From Bacteroidetes bacterium ADurb.Bin013 (GTDB lineage: Bacteria > Bacteroidota > Bacteroidia > Bacteroidales > UBA932), in the NCBI GenBank assembly GCA_002071385.1, contig MWFB01000006.1, positions 29,093 through 93,092 of the forward strand: 64,000 nucleotides of DNA, given 5' to 3'. How positions within the stretch are numbered: the stretch's first letter is position 1; every line of letters begins with the position of its first letter. Shown here in pieces: positions 1 through 10,447 of the stretch. The notes beneath the pieces are model-generated. The model did not search any database. It worked only from the letters and a program-made list of their open reading frames with translations, and was not told the DNA's origin. The translations under genes were made by a program, and so were the position numbers.

Positions 1-22
1 CCTCTTCTAATTAAGCTCAGAT

Positions 23-1264
23 ATGGAAAAACAACCTTCAGTAGCCATACTATGTGGTGGCGGGCCGGCTCCCGGAATCAACACGGTAGTATGTACAATA
101 ACTAAAACATTTATTACCAAAGGATACCGTATTATTGGCCTTCACGGAGGTTATACCGGACTGTTTTGCAAAGAGAAATGCCGGCAGGAGGACATGGATT
201 TTGACAAGGCCGACATGCTTTTCAATCGCGGGGGATCTTACCTGCGCATGAGCCGTTTTAAACCTACCGACGAGGATTTTGAAAAACGCTTTAACCTGGA
301 TTTCTTCAAGGAAAACAACGTGAAGCTTTTGGTGACTGTAGGAGGGGACGATACGGCGTCCACGGCAAACCGCATCTCCAAATTTCTGGTTCAGAAACAG
401 TACAACATAGCCAACATACACGTTCCCAAAACCATAGATAACGACCTTCCCCTTCCGGAAGGAATTCCCACGTTCGGATATCAGAGTGCCAAGGCACAGG
501 GCACCGACCTTGGACGGACCGTATACGAAGATGCCCGCACCAGCGAAAACTGGTTTATCGTAACGGCTATGGGACGTTCGGCAGGCCACCTGGCTTTTGG
601 GATCGGTTCTTCCTGTCATTTTCCCATGATCATCATTTCCGAGATGTTCTACAAAACCCAGATGACCATAGACAAGATAGTGAACCTGATCGTTTCTTCG
701 ATCATCAAACGCCAGATCCGTAACATTCCTTACGGTTGTATCATGATCTCGGAAGGCGTTTTCCAGTCCCTTTCGGAAGAAGACGTAAAGAATGCGGGCA
801 TTGCGTTTACTTACGATGCACACGGCCATCCGGAACTGGGTAAAATATCCAAATCCCATATCATAGACAACCTGGTGGAGAAAAAAATGAAAGAACTGGG
901 TATCAATGTTAAGACACGGCCTGTGGAAGTGGGTTATGAAGTCCGTTGCATCACTCCAAAATCCTTTGACCTGGAGTATTGTTCCATGCTGGGCATGGGC
1001 GTATATGAATTGTATACCAAAGGTGTAAGTGGGTGCATGGTATGCCGGGACGGGAATGGCAAGATCATTCCGTTATTCCTGCAGGACCTGCAGGATCCGG
1101 CTACCGGAAAGATCCCTCCGCGCGTTGTAAATATGAATTCACACGAGGTCCAGTTCTACATGAAGCATATCATGGATTATATTACAGAAGAGGACTACGA
1201 GGCCGCCAAAGCCATCGTTCCGAATCCCGAGGAATTTGACTTTCACAAGATCTTGAAATTTTAA
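23..1264 (+). CDS. pfp: 6-phosphofructokinase, probably pyrophosphate-dependent
   Basis: Phosphorylates fructose 6-phosphate in glycolysis; the PPi-linked form is also reversible. The 413-residue protein opens with the nucleotide-fold glycine loop (CGGGPAPG, residues 11-18). Two specificity positions point to PPi: the GGDD motif at 107-110 has Asp where ATP enzymes have Gly, and PKTIDND at 135-141 has Lys where ATP enzymes usually have Gly. Catalytic Asp lies in TIDND. A MGRSAGHLA segment near residue 185 matches the sugar-phosphate site. It faces pckA tail to tail across a hairpin. Start at 23 is the first ATG and directly precedes the conserved N-terminus; anything upstream is outside the window. 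PPi use is inferred from residues, not shown. Confidence 0.93.
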   Translation: MEKQPSVAILCGGGPAPGINTVVCTITKTFITKGYRIIGLHGGYTGLFCKEKCRQEDMDFDKADMLFNRGGSYLRMSRFKPTDEDFEKRFNLDFFKENNVKLLVTVGGDDTASTANRISKFLVQKQYNIANIHVPKTIDNDLPLPEGIPTFGYQSAKAQGTDLGRTVYEDARTSENWFIVTAMGRSAGHLAFGIGSSCHFPMIIISEMFYKTQMTIDKIVNLIVSSIIKRQIRNIPYGCIMISEGVFQSLSEEDVKNAGIAFTYDAHGHPELGKISKSHIIDNLVEKKMKELGINVKTRPVEVGYEVRCITPKSFDLEYCSMLGMGVYELYTKGVSGCMVCRDGNGKIIPLFLQDLQDPATGKIPPRVVNMNSHEVQFYMKHIMDYITEEDYEAAKAIVPNPEEFDFHKILKF

Positions 1265-1283
1265 GGGTTCATTCAGTCGCTGC

Positions 1284-1338
1284 ACAACAAAGAAAAGAGA
1301 GCTTTTTTGGTACGCCGGGGCTCTCTTTTCTTTGTTGT
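1284..1338. terminator. Bidirectional hairpin between pfp and pckA
   Basis: Two perfect 19-base arms (1284-1302 and 1320-1338, left arm acaacaaagaaaagagagc) enclose a 17-base loop. It lies between the two convergent genes, 20 bases past the pfp stop and 22 bases past the pckA stop, so it can serve both. The following bases to 1361 (ggtacgcggcact) resemble the end of the family A palindromic element, with the pckA stop codon TAG abutting it, so this may be a decayed copy of that element. Confidence 0.75.
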
Positions 1339-1359
1339 ACTGCGTTATGGTACGCGGCA

Positions 1360-2952
1360 CTATACCTGGGGACCTGAAGCCACCAGCTGGCGTGCAGCAT
1401 CGTTGTCGCAATACTGTTCAAAGTTTTTGATGTACTTTGCTGCAAGAGAAAGCGCTTTCTTCTCCCATTCCTTTACGTCTGTGTAAGTGTCGCGCGGATC
1501 CAGGATACCTTCCGAAACCTTGGGCAATTTGACAGGAATGGTGAGATTCATGACGGGTATGTGCCTTGTGGAGGCTTTGTCAATGCTTCCGTCCAGGATG
1601 GCGTCGATAATGGCACGAGTATCTTTCAGGGAAATACGTTTGCCGGTACCGTTCCACCCTGTGTTCACCAGGTAGGCTTTGGCCCCGTTTTCTTTCATCT
1701 TTTTGACCAGGTTTTTGGCATAAATGGTCGGGTGCACGGTCAGGAAAGCCTCGCCGAAGGCTGCCGAGAATGAGGGTAATGGCTCGGTGATGCCGCGTTC
1801 GGTTCCTGCAAGTTTTGAAGTGTAACCGCACAGGAAGTGATACTGTGCCTGTTTCTCATCCAGGATTGAAACCGGGGGTAAAACGCCGTAGGCATCGGCA
1901 GAAAGATAAATGACTTTTTTAGCGTGACCGGCCTTGGAAGGAAGGACGATCTTGTTGATATGGTATATGGGATAGGAAACACGCGTGTTCTCCGTTACAG
2001 ACCCGTCTGCATAATCGGGGGTGCCGTCCGGCAAAATGGTTACGTTCTCCAGCAGGGCATCACGACGGATGGCTTTCCAGATATCGGGTTCTTTTTCCTG
2101 GCTGAGGTCAATGCATTTGGCATAGCAGCCACCTTCATAATTGAATACGCCGTGGTCGTCCCAGCCATGTTCATCATCCCCAATCAGGTAGCGTTTAGGA
2201 TCGGCAGACAAAGTGGTTTTGCCGGTTCCGGAAAGGCCAAAGAAAACAGCCACGTCACCCTCTTCTCCCACGTTGGCAGAACAGTGCATTGAGGCAATAC
2301 CCCTCAAGGGAAGGTAATAGTTCATGATGGAGAAGATCCCTTTCTTCATTTCACCGCCGTACCAGCTGCCGCCAATCACTGCCATGCGTTCGGTCAGGTT
2401 GAATACAATGAACACGTCCGAATGAAGTCCCTGTTCTTTCCAATGGGGATTGGTGGTTTTAGAAGCGTTGACCAGGACAAAGTCGGGTTCTCCAAAATGC
2501 TCCAGTTCATAACCGGAAGGACGTATAAACATGTTTGTCACAAAGTGTGCCTGCCAGGCGACTTCCATTATAAAACGCACTTTCAGGCGGGTATCGGGGT
2601 TGGTGCCGCAAAATGCATCCACCACGTATAATTTCTTTTTGCCGCTAAGCTGATCCTTGGCAAGACTCTTGAGGGAATTCCATACATCCGTCGATATTGG
2701 CTTGTTGATAACACCATCCCACCAGATGGTGTTTTCTGTCGTTGCGTCTTTTACAATGTACTTGTCCTTGGGAGAGCGACCGGTGAAGATTCCTGTCCTT
2801 ACATTAACTGCGCCCGTTTTTGTCAGTACGCCTTGCTCGAATCCTTCGTTTGCGGGGTCCATCTCTGCCTGGAACAAAGTTTCATAGGAAGGGTTGTAAA
2901 CAATTTCATCAACATGGGAAATCCCATACATGGATAAGTCTATTTTACTCAT
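1360..2952 (-). CDS. pckA: Phosphoenolpyruvate carboxykinase (ATP)
   Basis: Interconverts oxaloacetate + ATP and PEP + CO2 + ADP; in anaerobic Bacteroidales it commonly runs towards oxaloacetate for succinate formation. The P-loop [10 protein letters not shown] is at about 239-248 and the metal-binding [11 protein letters not shown] at 258-268, both diagnostic of the ATP-type enzyme; RSPKDKY near residue 60 belongs to the substrate site. Length (530 aa) is normal. I chose the ATG at 2952; an upstream in-frame TTG at 2958 is less likely. A good promoter lies about 55 bases upstream, overlapping the divergent recQ promoter. The stop codon abuts a possible relic of the family A repeat. Confidence 0.96.
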   Translation of the reverse strand: MSKIDLSMYGISHVDEIVYNPSYETLFQAEMDPANEGFEQGVLTKTGAVNVRTGIFTGRSPKDKYIVKDATTENTIWWDGVINKPISTDVWNSLKSLAKDQLSGKKKLYVVDAFCGTNPDTRLKVRFIMEVAWQAHFVTNMFIRPSGYELEHFGEPDFVLVNASKTTNPHWKEQGLHSDVFIVFNLTERMAVIGGSWYGGEMKKGIFSIMNYYLPLRGIASMHCSANVGEEGDVAVFFGLSGTGKTTLSADPKRYLIGDDEHGWDDHGVFNYEGGCYAKCIDLSQEKEPDIWKAIRRDALLENVTILPDGTPDYADGSVTENTRVSYPIYHINKIVLPSKAGHAKKVIYLSADAYGVLPPVSILDEKQAQYHFLCGYTSKLAGTERGITEPLPSFSAAFGEAFLTVHPTIYAKNLVKKMKENGAKAYLVNTGWNGTGKRISLKDTRAIIDAILDGSIDKASTRHIPVMNLTIPVKLPKVSEGILDPRDTYTDVKEWEKKALSLAAKYIKNFEQYCDNDAARQLVASGPQV

Positions 2953-3005
2953 TGTCAATTAATTAATTAAATGAAAATCTGAAAGAAACGTCTTATTTTT
3001 CTAAC

Positions 3006-3035
3006 TTGCGAAGATACTCATTTTATTTATCTTTG
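3006..3035 (+). promoter_or_regulatory. recQ promoter (Bacteroidota type)
   Basis: TTG at 3006-3008, 19-base spacer, then TATCTTTG at 3028-3035, an exact TAnnTTTG match. The recQ ATG is only 12 bases further on, so the leader is very short. The element interleaves with the pckA promoter on the other strand. Confidence 0.65.
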
Positions 3036-3038
3036 CAA
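3009..3038 (-). promoter_or_regulatory. pckA promoter, interleaved with recQ promoter
   Basis: On the minus strand TTG (3038-3036), 19-base spacer, TATCTTCG (3016-3009), one mismatch to TAnnTTTG. The -33 box overlaps the recQ -7 box and vice versa, so polymerase binding for the two genes should be mutually exclusive. Confidence 0.5.
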
Positions 3039-3046
3039 CAGAAGGC

Positions 3047-4978
3047 ATGACGGGCATGAAGCAACAAGAAATATTCCTGCAGACCCTGCTCCGGTATTGG
3101 GGTTACAATTCGTTCCGCGATACCCAGGAAGACATCATCTCTTCCATTTACCAGGGAACGGATACACTCGCTCTTATGCCCACCGGAGGCGGTAAATCCA
3201 TTTGCTTCCAGGTCCCCGCCCTGCTCATGGACGGCATATGTATAGTGGTCACTCCGTTGATTGCCCTTATGAAGGATCAGGTTGAGAAGCTCAAGTCACT
3301 GGGTATCAAGGCGCTTTCTGTCCATTCCGGCATGAGTTCCTATGAAATTGACATAGCACTCGACAACGCCGTTTATGGCTCATACAAATTCCTGTACCTT
3401 TCGCCTGAACGGCTGGGTACAGAATTATTCAGGGTGCGCGTGCATAAAATGAATCCCGCCATGCTGGTGGTAGACGAAGCACACTGCATCTCCCAGTGGG
3501 GATATGACTTTCGACCCTCCTACCTGCGCATTGCCTCATTCCGGGAATTATTTCCCGATGTTCCTTTCATAGCACTTACCGCCACGGCAACCCCCCAGGT
3601 AGTGGAAGACATCAAGGAAAAGCTTCTCTTTCGCAAGGGAAGCAATGTTTTCCAAAGTTCTTTCGAGCGCCCCAACCTGGCTTATGTGGTCAGGAAAACC
3701 GAAGACAAACTGGGACAGCTCCTCCGTATCGCCAAAGGGGTGGAAGGAACCGGGCTGGTTTATGTAAGGGAGAGAAAAAAAGCCGAGGAGGTGGCCGAGT
3801 TCCTGATCTTCAATGAAATAAAAGCCGATGCCTACCACGCAGGGATGGATGCCCGCCTGAGATCCTCGAAACAGGAAGCATGGAAAAAGGGTGATACACG
3901 CATCATGGTGGCCACGAACGCCTTCGGCATGGGCATTGACAAACCCGACGTCCGTTTTGTCTGCCACTTCGACCCTACCGATTCTCCCGAGGCGTACTTT
4001 CAGGAAGCTGGCAGGGCCGGAAGGGATGGGAAAAAAGCCTATGCCGTGCTGCTTTTCAATCCATCAGATGCCAAACGGATGAAGCAGATCTTTTCTGTTT
4101 CGTTTCCTGACCCCGACCTCATCCGGGAAGCCTACCAGAATCTCTATTCCTTTCTCGGTCTGGCCTATGGAGAAGGAGCCGAGCAGCAATTTGATTTTAG
4201 GCTGGAAGATTTTGCAAAACGATGCAAAAAACACCCCTCCACCCTGTGGTACGCACTGCAATGCCTGGAACAGGAAGGATACATATCTCTGACAGAAGAA
4301 GTGGACAATCCTTCCCGCATCATGTTCCGGGTAAGTCGCGATGAACTGTACCGGATACAGATAGCCAACCCCCGGCTGGACACCTTCATAAAACTGCTTT
4401 TACGCACCTATACGGGACTTTTCAATGGTTTTGTATCAATAGATGAACAATACCTTGCCAATGTCAGCCGTAACGCTCCGGCTGTGATTACGGAATACCT
4501 TATGCAACTTTCCAGGCTGTCAGTCATATCCTTCATCCCCAAAAAGAAATCTCCCCAGGTCTTCCTGCATTCCGGCAGACTGGAACCGGGAAACGTTTAC
4601 CTTAATCCTGCCACTTTCCTGCAGCGAAAGGACGCCTATGCAAGGCGCATGGAAGCGATGCTCCAATATGCACAATCAGATGCTCCATGCCGCAGCAAAC
4701 AACTCCTTGCCTATTTCGGGGAAGGAATGAAACGAGATTGTGATATCTGTGACGTTTGCCTGGAACGCCAGGGAAAAGACAATCCGAACGAAACATTTGA
4801 ACGTATTGCCGGCAAGATCACCCGTACACTACGTTCGGGTCCGGTCCGTATCCAGCAGCTGGACCTGCTCTTTTCAGAGTCTGCCGGTAAAGTGGTTGAT
4901 GTGTTGCGTGCCATGGCCGAAAACGGAGAAGTACTCATCAAGGACGACACCATACAACTGAATGGCAACAACACATAA
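3047..4978 (+). CDS. recQ: ATP-dependent DNA helicase RecQ
   Basis: 3'-5' DNA helicase of recombination and fork repair. Motif I (MPTGGGKS) at 44-51 and the DEAH box at 143-146 followed by CISQWGYDF mark the first RecA-like domain; the second ends in a [10 protein letters not shown] motif VI. A zinc-binding cysteine cluster (C..., CDICDVC) lies near 545-575, followed by a short winged-helix region. No clear C-terminal HRDC domain is visible, giving 643 aa, near the E. coli size of about 610. The start at 3047 has a second ATG 9 bases downstream, and either would do. ligA follows after 27 bases, making a DNA-repair pair at the head of a long forward run. Confidence 0.95.
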   Translation: MTGMKQQEIFLQTLLRYWGYNSFRDTQEDIISSIYQGTDTLALMPTGGGKSICFQVPALLMDGICIVVTPLIALMKDQVEKLKSLGIKALSVHSGMSSYEIDIALDNAVYGSYKFLYLSPERLGTELFRVRVHKMNPAMLVVDEAHCISQWGYDFRPSYLRIASFRELFPDVPFIALTATATPQVVEDIKEKLLFRKGSNVFQSSFERPNLAYVVRKTEDKLGQLLRIAKGVEGTGLVYVRERKKAEEVAEFLIFNEIKADAYHAGMDARLRSSKQEAWKKGDTRIMVATNAFGMGIDKPDVRFVCHFDPTDSPEAYFQEAGRAGRDGKKAYAVLLFNPSDAKRMKQIFSVSFPDPDLIREAYQNLYSFLGLAYGEGAEQQFDFRLEDFAKRCKKHPSTLWYALQCLEQEGYISLTEEVDNPSRIMFRVSRDELYRIQIANPRLDTFIKLLLRTYTGLFNGFVSIDEQYLANVSRNAPAVITEYLMQLSRLSVISFIPKKKSPQVFLHSGRLEPGNVYLNPATFLQRKDAYARRMEAMLQYAQSDAPCRSKQLLAYFGEGMKRDCDICDVCLERQGKDNPNETFERIAGKITRTLRSGPVRIQQLDLLFSESAGKVVDVLRAMAENGEVLIKDDTIQLNGNNT

Positions 4979-5005
4979 TATCAAACAACTTCGTATCTTT
5001 ACCGT

Positions 5006-7078
5006 ATGAATCGCAGTCAGGCAGCCGCCAGGATCAGGGAGTTGAAAGACGCCATCAATGAGCATAACAGAAAGTACTACGTACTGAACACACCTGATAT
5101 ATCAGATTTTGAATTTGATTTACTGCTGCAGGAACTAACCGTTCTGGAAAAAAAGTATCCCGACCTTGCCGGTGACGACTCCCCCACCCGTCACGTTGGC
5201 AGCGACATTGCCCCGGAAAACAATGCATTCCTGCAGTTTCCACACAGATATCCAATGCTGTCACTAAGCAATACCTACAACAAGGAGGAATTGCTCGACT
5301 TCCACAACCGCATATCAAAAGTGTCGGATCAACCGGTGGAATATGTCTGCGAACTTAAATTGGACGGCACAGCCATCTGCCTAACCTACAAGGACGGACG
5401 CCTCTTCCGGGCACTCACACGCGGCGACGGGACCATAGGAGATGATGTGACCCGAAACGTACTCCGCATCAAATCCATACCTGAAAGATTGACACCAGCC
5501 GGCGACTTTCCCTATCCCCCCGAATTCGAAATACGGGGTGAAATAGTCATGCCATTCATCAGTTTCGGCGAATTGAACTCGGCAAAAGAAAAAAACGGTG
5601 AACCACTTTTTGCAAATCCTCGCAATGCCGCGGCAGGCACACTGAAACTGCTTTCGGCTGATGAAGTGGAACGACGGGGTCTGGATTGCTACCTGTACCA
5701 TCTGATTGCAGATGTTCCGGGTATCAAAACCCATTGGCAGGCTTTGGAAACGGCTTCCCAATGGGGATTCCCGGTATCACAGTACCGCAGGCTCTGCCGC
5801 AATGTGGAAGAGATCATGGAATTTCTGGAATACTGGGACAAAGCCCGCGCAGACCTTCCCATTGCCACCGATGGTGTAGTGGTCAAGGTCAACAGTTTTT
5901 CATTGCAGAAAACACTGGGAATGACGGCCAAAAGTCCACGCTGGGCCACCGCCTATAAATTCAAGGCGGAACAGGCCGCCACACGCCTTTTGTCGGTCGA
6001 TTTCCAGGTGGGAAGAACAGGAGCCATCACACCAGTAGCCAACCTGGAACCGGTCCTGCTTTCAGGAACAACCGTTAAACGGGCCTCTTTACACAACGCA
6101 GACCAGATAGCCCTTCATGATATCCGTCTGGGAGATATGGTTTATGTGGAAAAAGGAGGCGAGATCATACCTAAGGTCATAGGAGTGGAGCTTTCTTCCA
6201 GACCTGGAAATGCCCAGCCTTTCCATTACATCACGCATTGCCCTGAATGCGGGTCTCTCCTGGAAAGAGATCCGGGAGAAGCCAAACATTTCTGTCCCAA
6301 CCGATGGGAGTGCCCGCCACAGATAAAAGGCAGGATAGAACATTTCATGAGCCGCAAAGCCATGAACATCCTGGGTGGAGAAGCCCTGGTTGAACAACTC
6401 TATGACAAGCAGATTGTAAAGGACCCGGCAGACTTGTACTACCTTGAACCCCCTATGCTGGAGGCACTGGAAAACTGGGGGGATAAATCCACCCAAAACC
6501 TGCTCAGCAGCATTGAAGCTTCTAAAAAAGTACCCTTTCACCGCTTTCTTTTTGCCCTGGGAATACCCTTTGTTGGAGAAACCACGGCCAAATACCTGGC
6601 TTCCCACTTCGGCTCACTCCAGGCCCTGAAGGATGCACCCATTGAAGATCTTACCGAAGCACCCGAAATTGGCATAAAAATAGCCTCTTCCATCCGGGAC
6701 TTTTTCGAGAATCCCGTGATTGGCATCATGCTGGATAAACTCAAAGATGCAGGCCTGCCGTTAAGGCAGGATGTGACAGAAAAAGAACTTATGTCAGAAT
6801 CACTGCAAGGGCTGCAGTTTGTCATATCAGGTACCTTTTCCCGTTCACGCGAAGACATGAAGAATCTTGTCCAATTGCATGGAGGCAAGGTTCTTTCGGG
6901 CGTTTCGGCCCATGTGGATTACCTGCTCTCGGGAGATAAGACGGGACCTTCAAAACTACAGAAAGCCTCTGCCATGGGAATAAGAATAATCGGTGAAAAG
7001 GATTTTCTTGCCCTTATTGGCGAATTGCCTTCTGAAGGCACACTTTTTGAAAATGAAAATAAAACCACATCGTTTTAA
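5006..7078 (+). CDS. ligA: NAD-dependent DNA ligase LigA
   Basis: Seals nicks in replication and repair using NAD+. The adenylated lysine is Lys118 in the KLDG motif (118-121). After the nucleotidyltransferase and OB domains comes a four-cysteine zinc finger (CPEC...C...C, about 412-433), a helix-hairpin-helix region, and a C-terminal BRCT domain (about 600-680, starting LQGLQFVISG). Length (690 aa) is typical. The -7-like TATCTTTA ends 4 bases before the ATG but has no clear -33 box, so readthrough from recQ seems likely. fprA starts two bases after the stop. Confidence 0.97.
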   Translation: MNRSQAAARIRELKDAINEHNRKYYVLNTPDISDFEFDLLLQELTVLEKKYPDLAGDDSPTRHVGSDIAPENNAFLQFPHRYPMLSLSNTYNKEELLDFHNRISKVSDQPVEYVCELKLDGTAICLTYKDGRLFRALTRGDGTIGDDVTRNVLRIKSIPERLTPAGDFPYPPEFEIRGEIVMPFISFGELNSAKEKNGEPLFANPRNAAAGTLKLLSADEVERRGLDCYLYHLIADVPGIKTHWQALETASQWGFPVSQYRRLCRNVEEIMEFLEYWDKARADLPIATDGVVVKVNSFSLQKTLGMTAKSPRWATAYKFKAEQAATRLLSVDFQVGRTGAITPVANLEPVLLSGTTVKRASLHNADQIALHDIRLGDMVYVEKGGEIIPKVIGVELSSRPGNAQPFHYITHCPECGSLLERDPGEAKHFCPNRWECPPQIKGRIEHFMSRKAMNILGGEALVEQLYDKQIVKDPADLYYLEPPMLEALENWGDKSTQNLLSSIEASKKVPFHRFLFALGIPFVGETTAKYLASHFGSLQALKDAPIEDLTEAPEIGIKIASSIRDFFENPVIGIMLDKLKDAGLPLRQDVTEKELMSESLQGLQFVISGTFSRSREDMKNLVQLHGGKVLSGVSAHVDYLLSGDKTGPSKLQKASAMGIRIIGEKDFLALIGELPSEGTLFENENKTTSF

Positions 7079-7080
7079 TC

Positions 7081-8295
7081 ATGACCGCTAGAATCCTCGA
7101 CACCCTGCATTTCATAGGTACAAACGACAGGAATAAACCGTTGTTTGAAAGCAACTGGCCCCTGCCCTTCGGTATTTCTTACAACTCCTACCTTGTCACA
7201 GACAAACAAACGGCTTTGCTCGATACCATCGAATATGGAAGCGACCGCTCCTACTTTGAGGATCTTGAGCTTATCCTTAACGGACGCGACCTGAATTACC
7301 TGGTCATCCTGCATATGGAACCGGACCATGCCGGGATGATTGGAGAAGTGCTGCAGCGCTATCCCTTAGCGACAATTGTCACCAATGCCCGTGCTATCAA
7401 GTTACTGGATATATACTTTCCCAACATTGACAAAAGCAGGATCAGGGAGGTTAAAGAAGGTGACACCCTGGAGCTGGGACATCATCACCTGCAGTTTGTA
7501 ATGACTCCCATGGTTCACTGGCCCGAATCCATGATGGCTTATTGCACAACAGAGAACATTCTTTTTTCACAGGATGCCTTCGGAACATTCGGAACCCTGG
7601 ACGGAGGCATATTTGACGACGAGATTGACCCGGAATACTACAAGGATGAGATGCTCAGGTACTATACCAACATCATAGGACGCTTTTCAGCCCAGGTGGA
7701 AAAAACCCTTCAAAAGGCCGCTTCCCTGCCCATAAGGATCATCTGCCCGGTTCACGGTCCTGTCTGGCGTACCAATCCCCGTATTGTGTTCGACTGGTAC
7801 AGCCAGTGGGCTGCCAGTAAAAGCCAGCCGGGAGTTGTCCTGGTCTACGCCACCATGTACGGCCATACGCAGAGGACAGCAGATTACATAGCCCGCAGGC
7901 TGGCTGAAAACGGCGTCCGCAACATCCGCGTATTTGATGTATCCAAAACCCACCCTTCCTTCATACTCAAAGAAATATGGAAATACAACGGCCTTGTTCT
8001 CGGGTCCTGTTCCTATAATACGGGCATGCACCCCAATATGCACCACCTGTGTCACGAAATTGAGATCATGCAGCCTGGAAGGAAAAAAGCATTCCTTTTT
8101 GGAGGGTACTCCTGGAGCGGAGGGGGCCTGAAAAACCTTCAGCTGTTTGTTCAAAAGATGACAGAACAACACAAATGGGAGCTCCCGGTTCCCGGAACGG
8201 AACTTGCCGGCTATCCGGCACTGAATGACTTGAAAAACCTGGACAAGGACCTTGCCACCTATGCAGCATCCCTGAATAACATAACAACCGTATAA
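7081..8295 (+). CDS. fprA: Flavodiiron protein (O2/NO reductase, FprA family)
   Basis: Cytoplasmic oxygen- or NO-reducing protein that protects anaerobes. The N-terminal metallo-beta-lactamase-like domain carries the diiron ligands: His78-x-Glu80-x-Asp82-His83, His146, Asp165 and a later His in CPVHGP (about residue 223). A flavodoxin-like domain begins near residue 256 with the FMN loop YATMYGHTQ. Length of 404 aa fits the two-domain class without a rubredoxin extension, so a separate electron donor is expected. It lies two bases after ligA and one base before relA, consistent with one transcript. Whether O2 or NO is the physiological substrate cannot be told from sequence. Confidence 0.95.
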   Translation: MTARILDTLHFIGTNDRNKPLFESNWPLPFGISYNSYLVTDKQTALLDTIEYGSDRSYFEDLELILNGRDLNYLVILHMEPDHAGMIGEVLQRYPLATIVTNARAIKLLDIYFPNIDKSRIREVKEGDTLELGHHHLQFVMTPMVHWPESMMAYCTTENILFSQDAFGTFGTLDGGIFDDEIDPEYYKDEMLRYYTNIIGRFSAQVEKTLQKAASLPIRIICPVHGPVWRTNPRIVFDWYSQWAASKSQPGVVLVYATMYGHTQRTADYIARRLAENGVRNIRVFDVSKTHPSFILKEIWKYNGLVLGSCSYNTGMHPNMHHLCHEIEIMQPGRKKAFLFGGYSWSGGGLKNLQLFVQKMTEQHKWELPVPGTELAGYPALNDLKNLDKDLATYAASLNNITTV

Positions 8296-8296
8296 T

Positions 8297-10444
8297 TTGC
8301 AAAACCCTGACCAGATAGACCTGTACTTTGAACCGCTCAGGCAATCAAGCCTCGAACGTTGCGCCAGCGAAGAAGAATTCAAACTGGTACTCAAGGCTTA
8401 CGACTTTGCCAAAGATGCGCACAAGAACCAGAAGCGCATCTCGGGTGATCCCATAATCCTCCACAACATTGACGTTGCCAGGATTGTGGTGGATGAGATA
8501 GGTCTGGGTTACAAATCCATCATCACGGCCCTCCTGCACCACATACTGACCGATACGGAATACACTTGGGAAGACATATCCGGCATGTTTGGCAGGAAAG
8601 TGGCAGAACTGGTGGTAGGTTTGGGAAAAATGGAACGCGTCTTTGCCGCACAGGACAAGACCCAGGAAGAAACCTTCAAACAGATGCTGCTTACGGTGAA
8701 TAACGATATTCGTGTCCTGCTCATCAAACTCGCCGACAGGCTCCACAACCTGAGAAACCTGCAGGAATTGCCTGTTGAAAAAAGAGCCCGCAACCTGGGA
8801 GAGTCCATGTATGTTTTCGCTCCGCTGGCACACCAGATGGGGCTTTATACTATCAAATCCGAGATTGAAAACATATGGATGAAACACGCCATGCCCTCGG
8901 AATACAACGAGATCGAGGAAAAGGTAAAAGCCGAGATGGGGAGGCAGGGAACAGAGATCACCCAAACCTACCTGGGACCCATCCGGGACCTTCTGGAACA
9001 TGAAGGCCTGGAATTCACTCTTTCCACCCGCATCAAGACACCATATTCCATCTGGTCCAAGATGAAAAAACGGAACGTTCCTTTTGAGGAAATCTATGAC
9101 CTCTTTGCCCTGCGGATCGTTTTTGTACCCATGGTGACCGACATTGAACAGGAACACGAAATGTGTTATGAAATCGAGCAATGGCTCAACCAGCGCTGGG
9201 AACCTTACACGGAAAGAAGAAGGGACTGGCTTAAAACACCCAAGGAAACAGGATATGAGGCCCTTCACTCTACCTACCTTACACCATCGGGTAACTGGCT
9301 TGAAGTGCAGATCCGCAGCAAACGCATGGAAGAAATTGCAGAACAGGGAGTGGCGGCACACTGGAAATACAAAGGCATCTCGCCGGAGATTAGCGGTATT
9401 GAAAAGTGGCTGGCCAAGGCCCGTGAATCACTCGAGAATAAAGACGCGGCATCCCTCGAATTTTTTGACAATTTCCAGCCAGGGAACCTTATCTCGGTCA
9501 TATATGTTTTCACCCCAAAGGGAGAAATGCGCATGTTGCCCAAAGGCGCCACCGCGCTGGATTTTGCATACTACATACATTCACATCTGGGAAACCGCGC
9601 CCTGGCGGCGAAGATCAATGAAAAACTGATGCTCCTCTCCACCCCGCTGCGCGGAGGGGACCAGGTGGAGATTATCACCACGGAAAAGAGCCAGGTCAGG
9701 ATTGAATGGCTCGGGTACATAACCACATACAAAGCCAGGAACATGATCCTGGACACCCTTAAAAAAAACGGAACCGACCCTATCCGGGAAGGAAAGAAAA
9801 TATTGGATTCCATGCTTTCAGACTTCGGGATCCAGCAAAGCACCAGGCTCATGAACAAACTGCTGGCAGCTTACAACGTCACCTCAAAGGAAGAATTTTA
9901 TGGCAGGATAGGAGCCGGACTGGAAGATTTATCCAATTTACGAGAGGTATTACTGAAAGGTTCGCCTTCCCGCAAATTCGTTACCTGGATACCATCTCCC
10001 GACTGGAAACGGCGCAAGGATTTCAATGCCTACCATTTTGCCCCCTGTTGCCACCCCACAGCCGATGATAAACTCATAGGGTTTATTGATAGGTTGACAT
10101 CAGACCTTTACATCCATACAGTCAATTGCTCCCGTGTGCCCGCCCTTAAAAGGCTTCACAGGAATGATAATGCCCAGGTTGGCGTGACCTGGAAAAAGCA
10201 ATATACCTCATCCTCACTGGTTCGCCTTACCCTGCGTGGCAGCGACAGGCTTGGCATCATATACGACATCACCCAAACCATATCACTTACATTGTGTGTC
10301 AATATCCACAGTTTTTTCCTGGTTACGCACGACAACATCTTTGATGCCAGCCTGGAAATTTATGTTCAGAATCCCGTTGACATGAACAAACTGATTGAAC
10401 AGCTGAAAATGATCAAGGGAATGGAAACGGTTACAAAAGCATAA
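8297..10444 (+). CDS. relA: RelA/SpoT family (p)ppGpp synthetase with degenerate HD domain
   Basis: Makes the stringent-response alarmone (p)ppGpp. Order: HD-type domain (1-180), synthetase (about 230-350, with EIYDLFALRI, GYEALHST and LEVQIRS), TGS (about 395-455), a conserved cysteine region (CCH) and C-terminal ACT domain (about 640-715). The synthetase residues look intact. In the hydrolase domain the usual HD...ED signature reads H81-H82-I-L-T85-D86, so the metal-binding Asp and the Glu are both replaced; His56 and LADRLHN are kept. This suggests a synthetase-only, RelA-like enzyme. The start is TTG at 8297, one base after the fprA stop; no ATG occurs before the HD domain. The next gene starts three bases after the stop. 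Confidence 0.92.
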   Translation: MQNPDQIDLYFEPLRQSSLERCASEEEFKLVLKAYDFAKDAHKNQKRISGDPIILHNIDVARIVVDEIGLGYKSIITALLHHILTDTEYTWEDISGMFGRKVAELVVGLGKMERVFAAQDKTQEETFKQMLLTVNNDIRVLLIKLADRLHNLRNLQELPVEKRARNLGESMYVFAPLAHQMGLYTIKSEIENIWMKHAMPSEYNEIEEKVKAEMGRQGTEITQTYLGPIRDLLEHEGLEFTLSTRIKTPYSIWSKMKKRNVPFEEIYDLFALRIVFVPMVTDIEQEHEMCYEIEQWLNQRWEPYTERRRDWLKTPKETGYEALHSTYLTPSGNWLEVQIRSKRMEEIAEQGVAAHWKYKGISPEISGIEKWLAKARESLENKDAASLEFFDNFQPGNLISVIYVFTPKGEMRMLPKGATALDFAYYIHSHLGNRALAAKINEKLMLLSTPLRGGDQVEIITTEKSQVRIEWLGYITTYKARNMILDTLKKNGTDPIREGKKILDSMLSDFGIQQSTRLMNKLLAAYNVTSKEEFYGRIGAGLEDLSNLREVLLKGSPSRKFVTWIPSPDWKRRKDFNAYHFAPCCHPTADDKLIGFIDRLTSDLYIHTVNCSRVPALKRLHRNDNAQVGVTWKKQYTSSSLVRLTLRGSDRLGIIYDITQTISLTLCVNIHSFFLVTHDNIFDASLEIYVQNPVDMNKLIEQLKMIKGMETVTKA

Positions 10445-10447
10445 CTT

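Noticed and set aside
8345..9361. 338-codon antisense frame within relA
   Set aside because: Shadow of the highly constrained relA frame; composition is not protein-like and no homology is recognisable.
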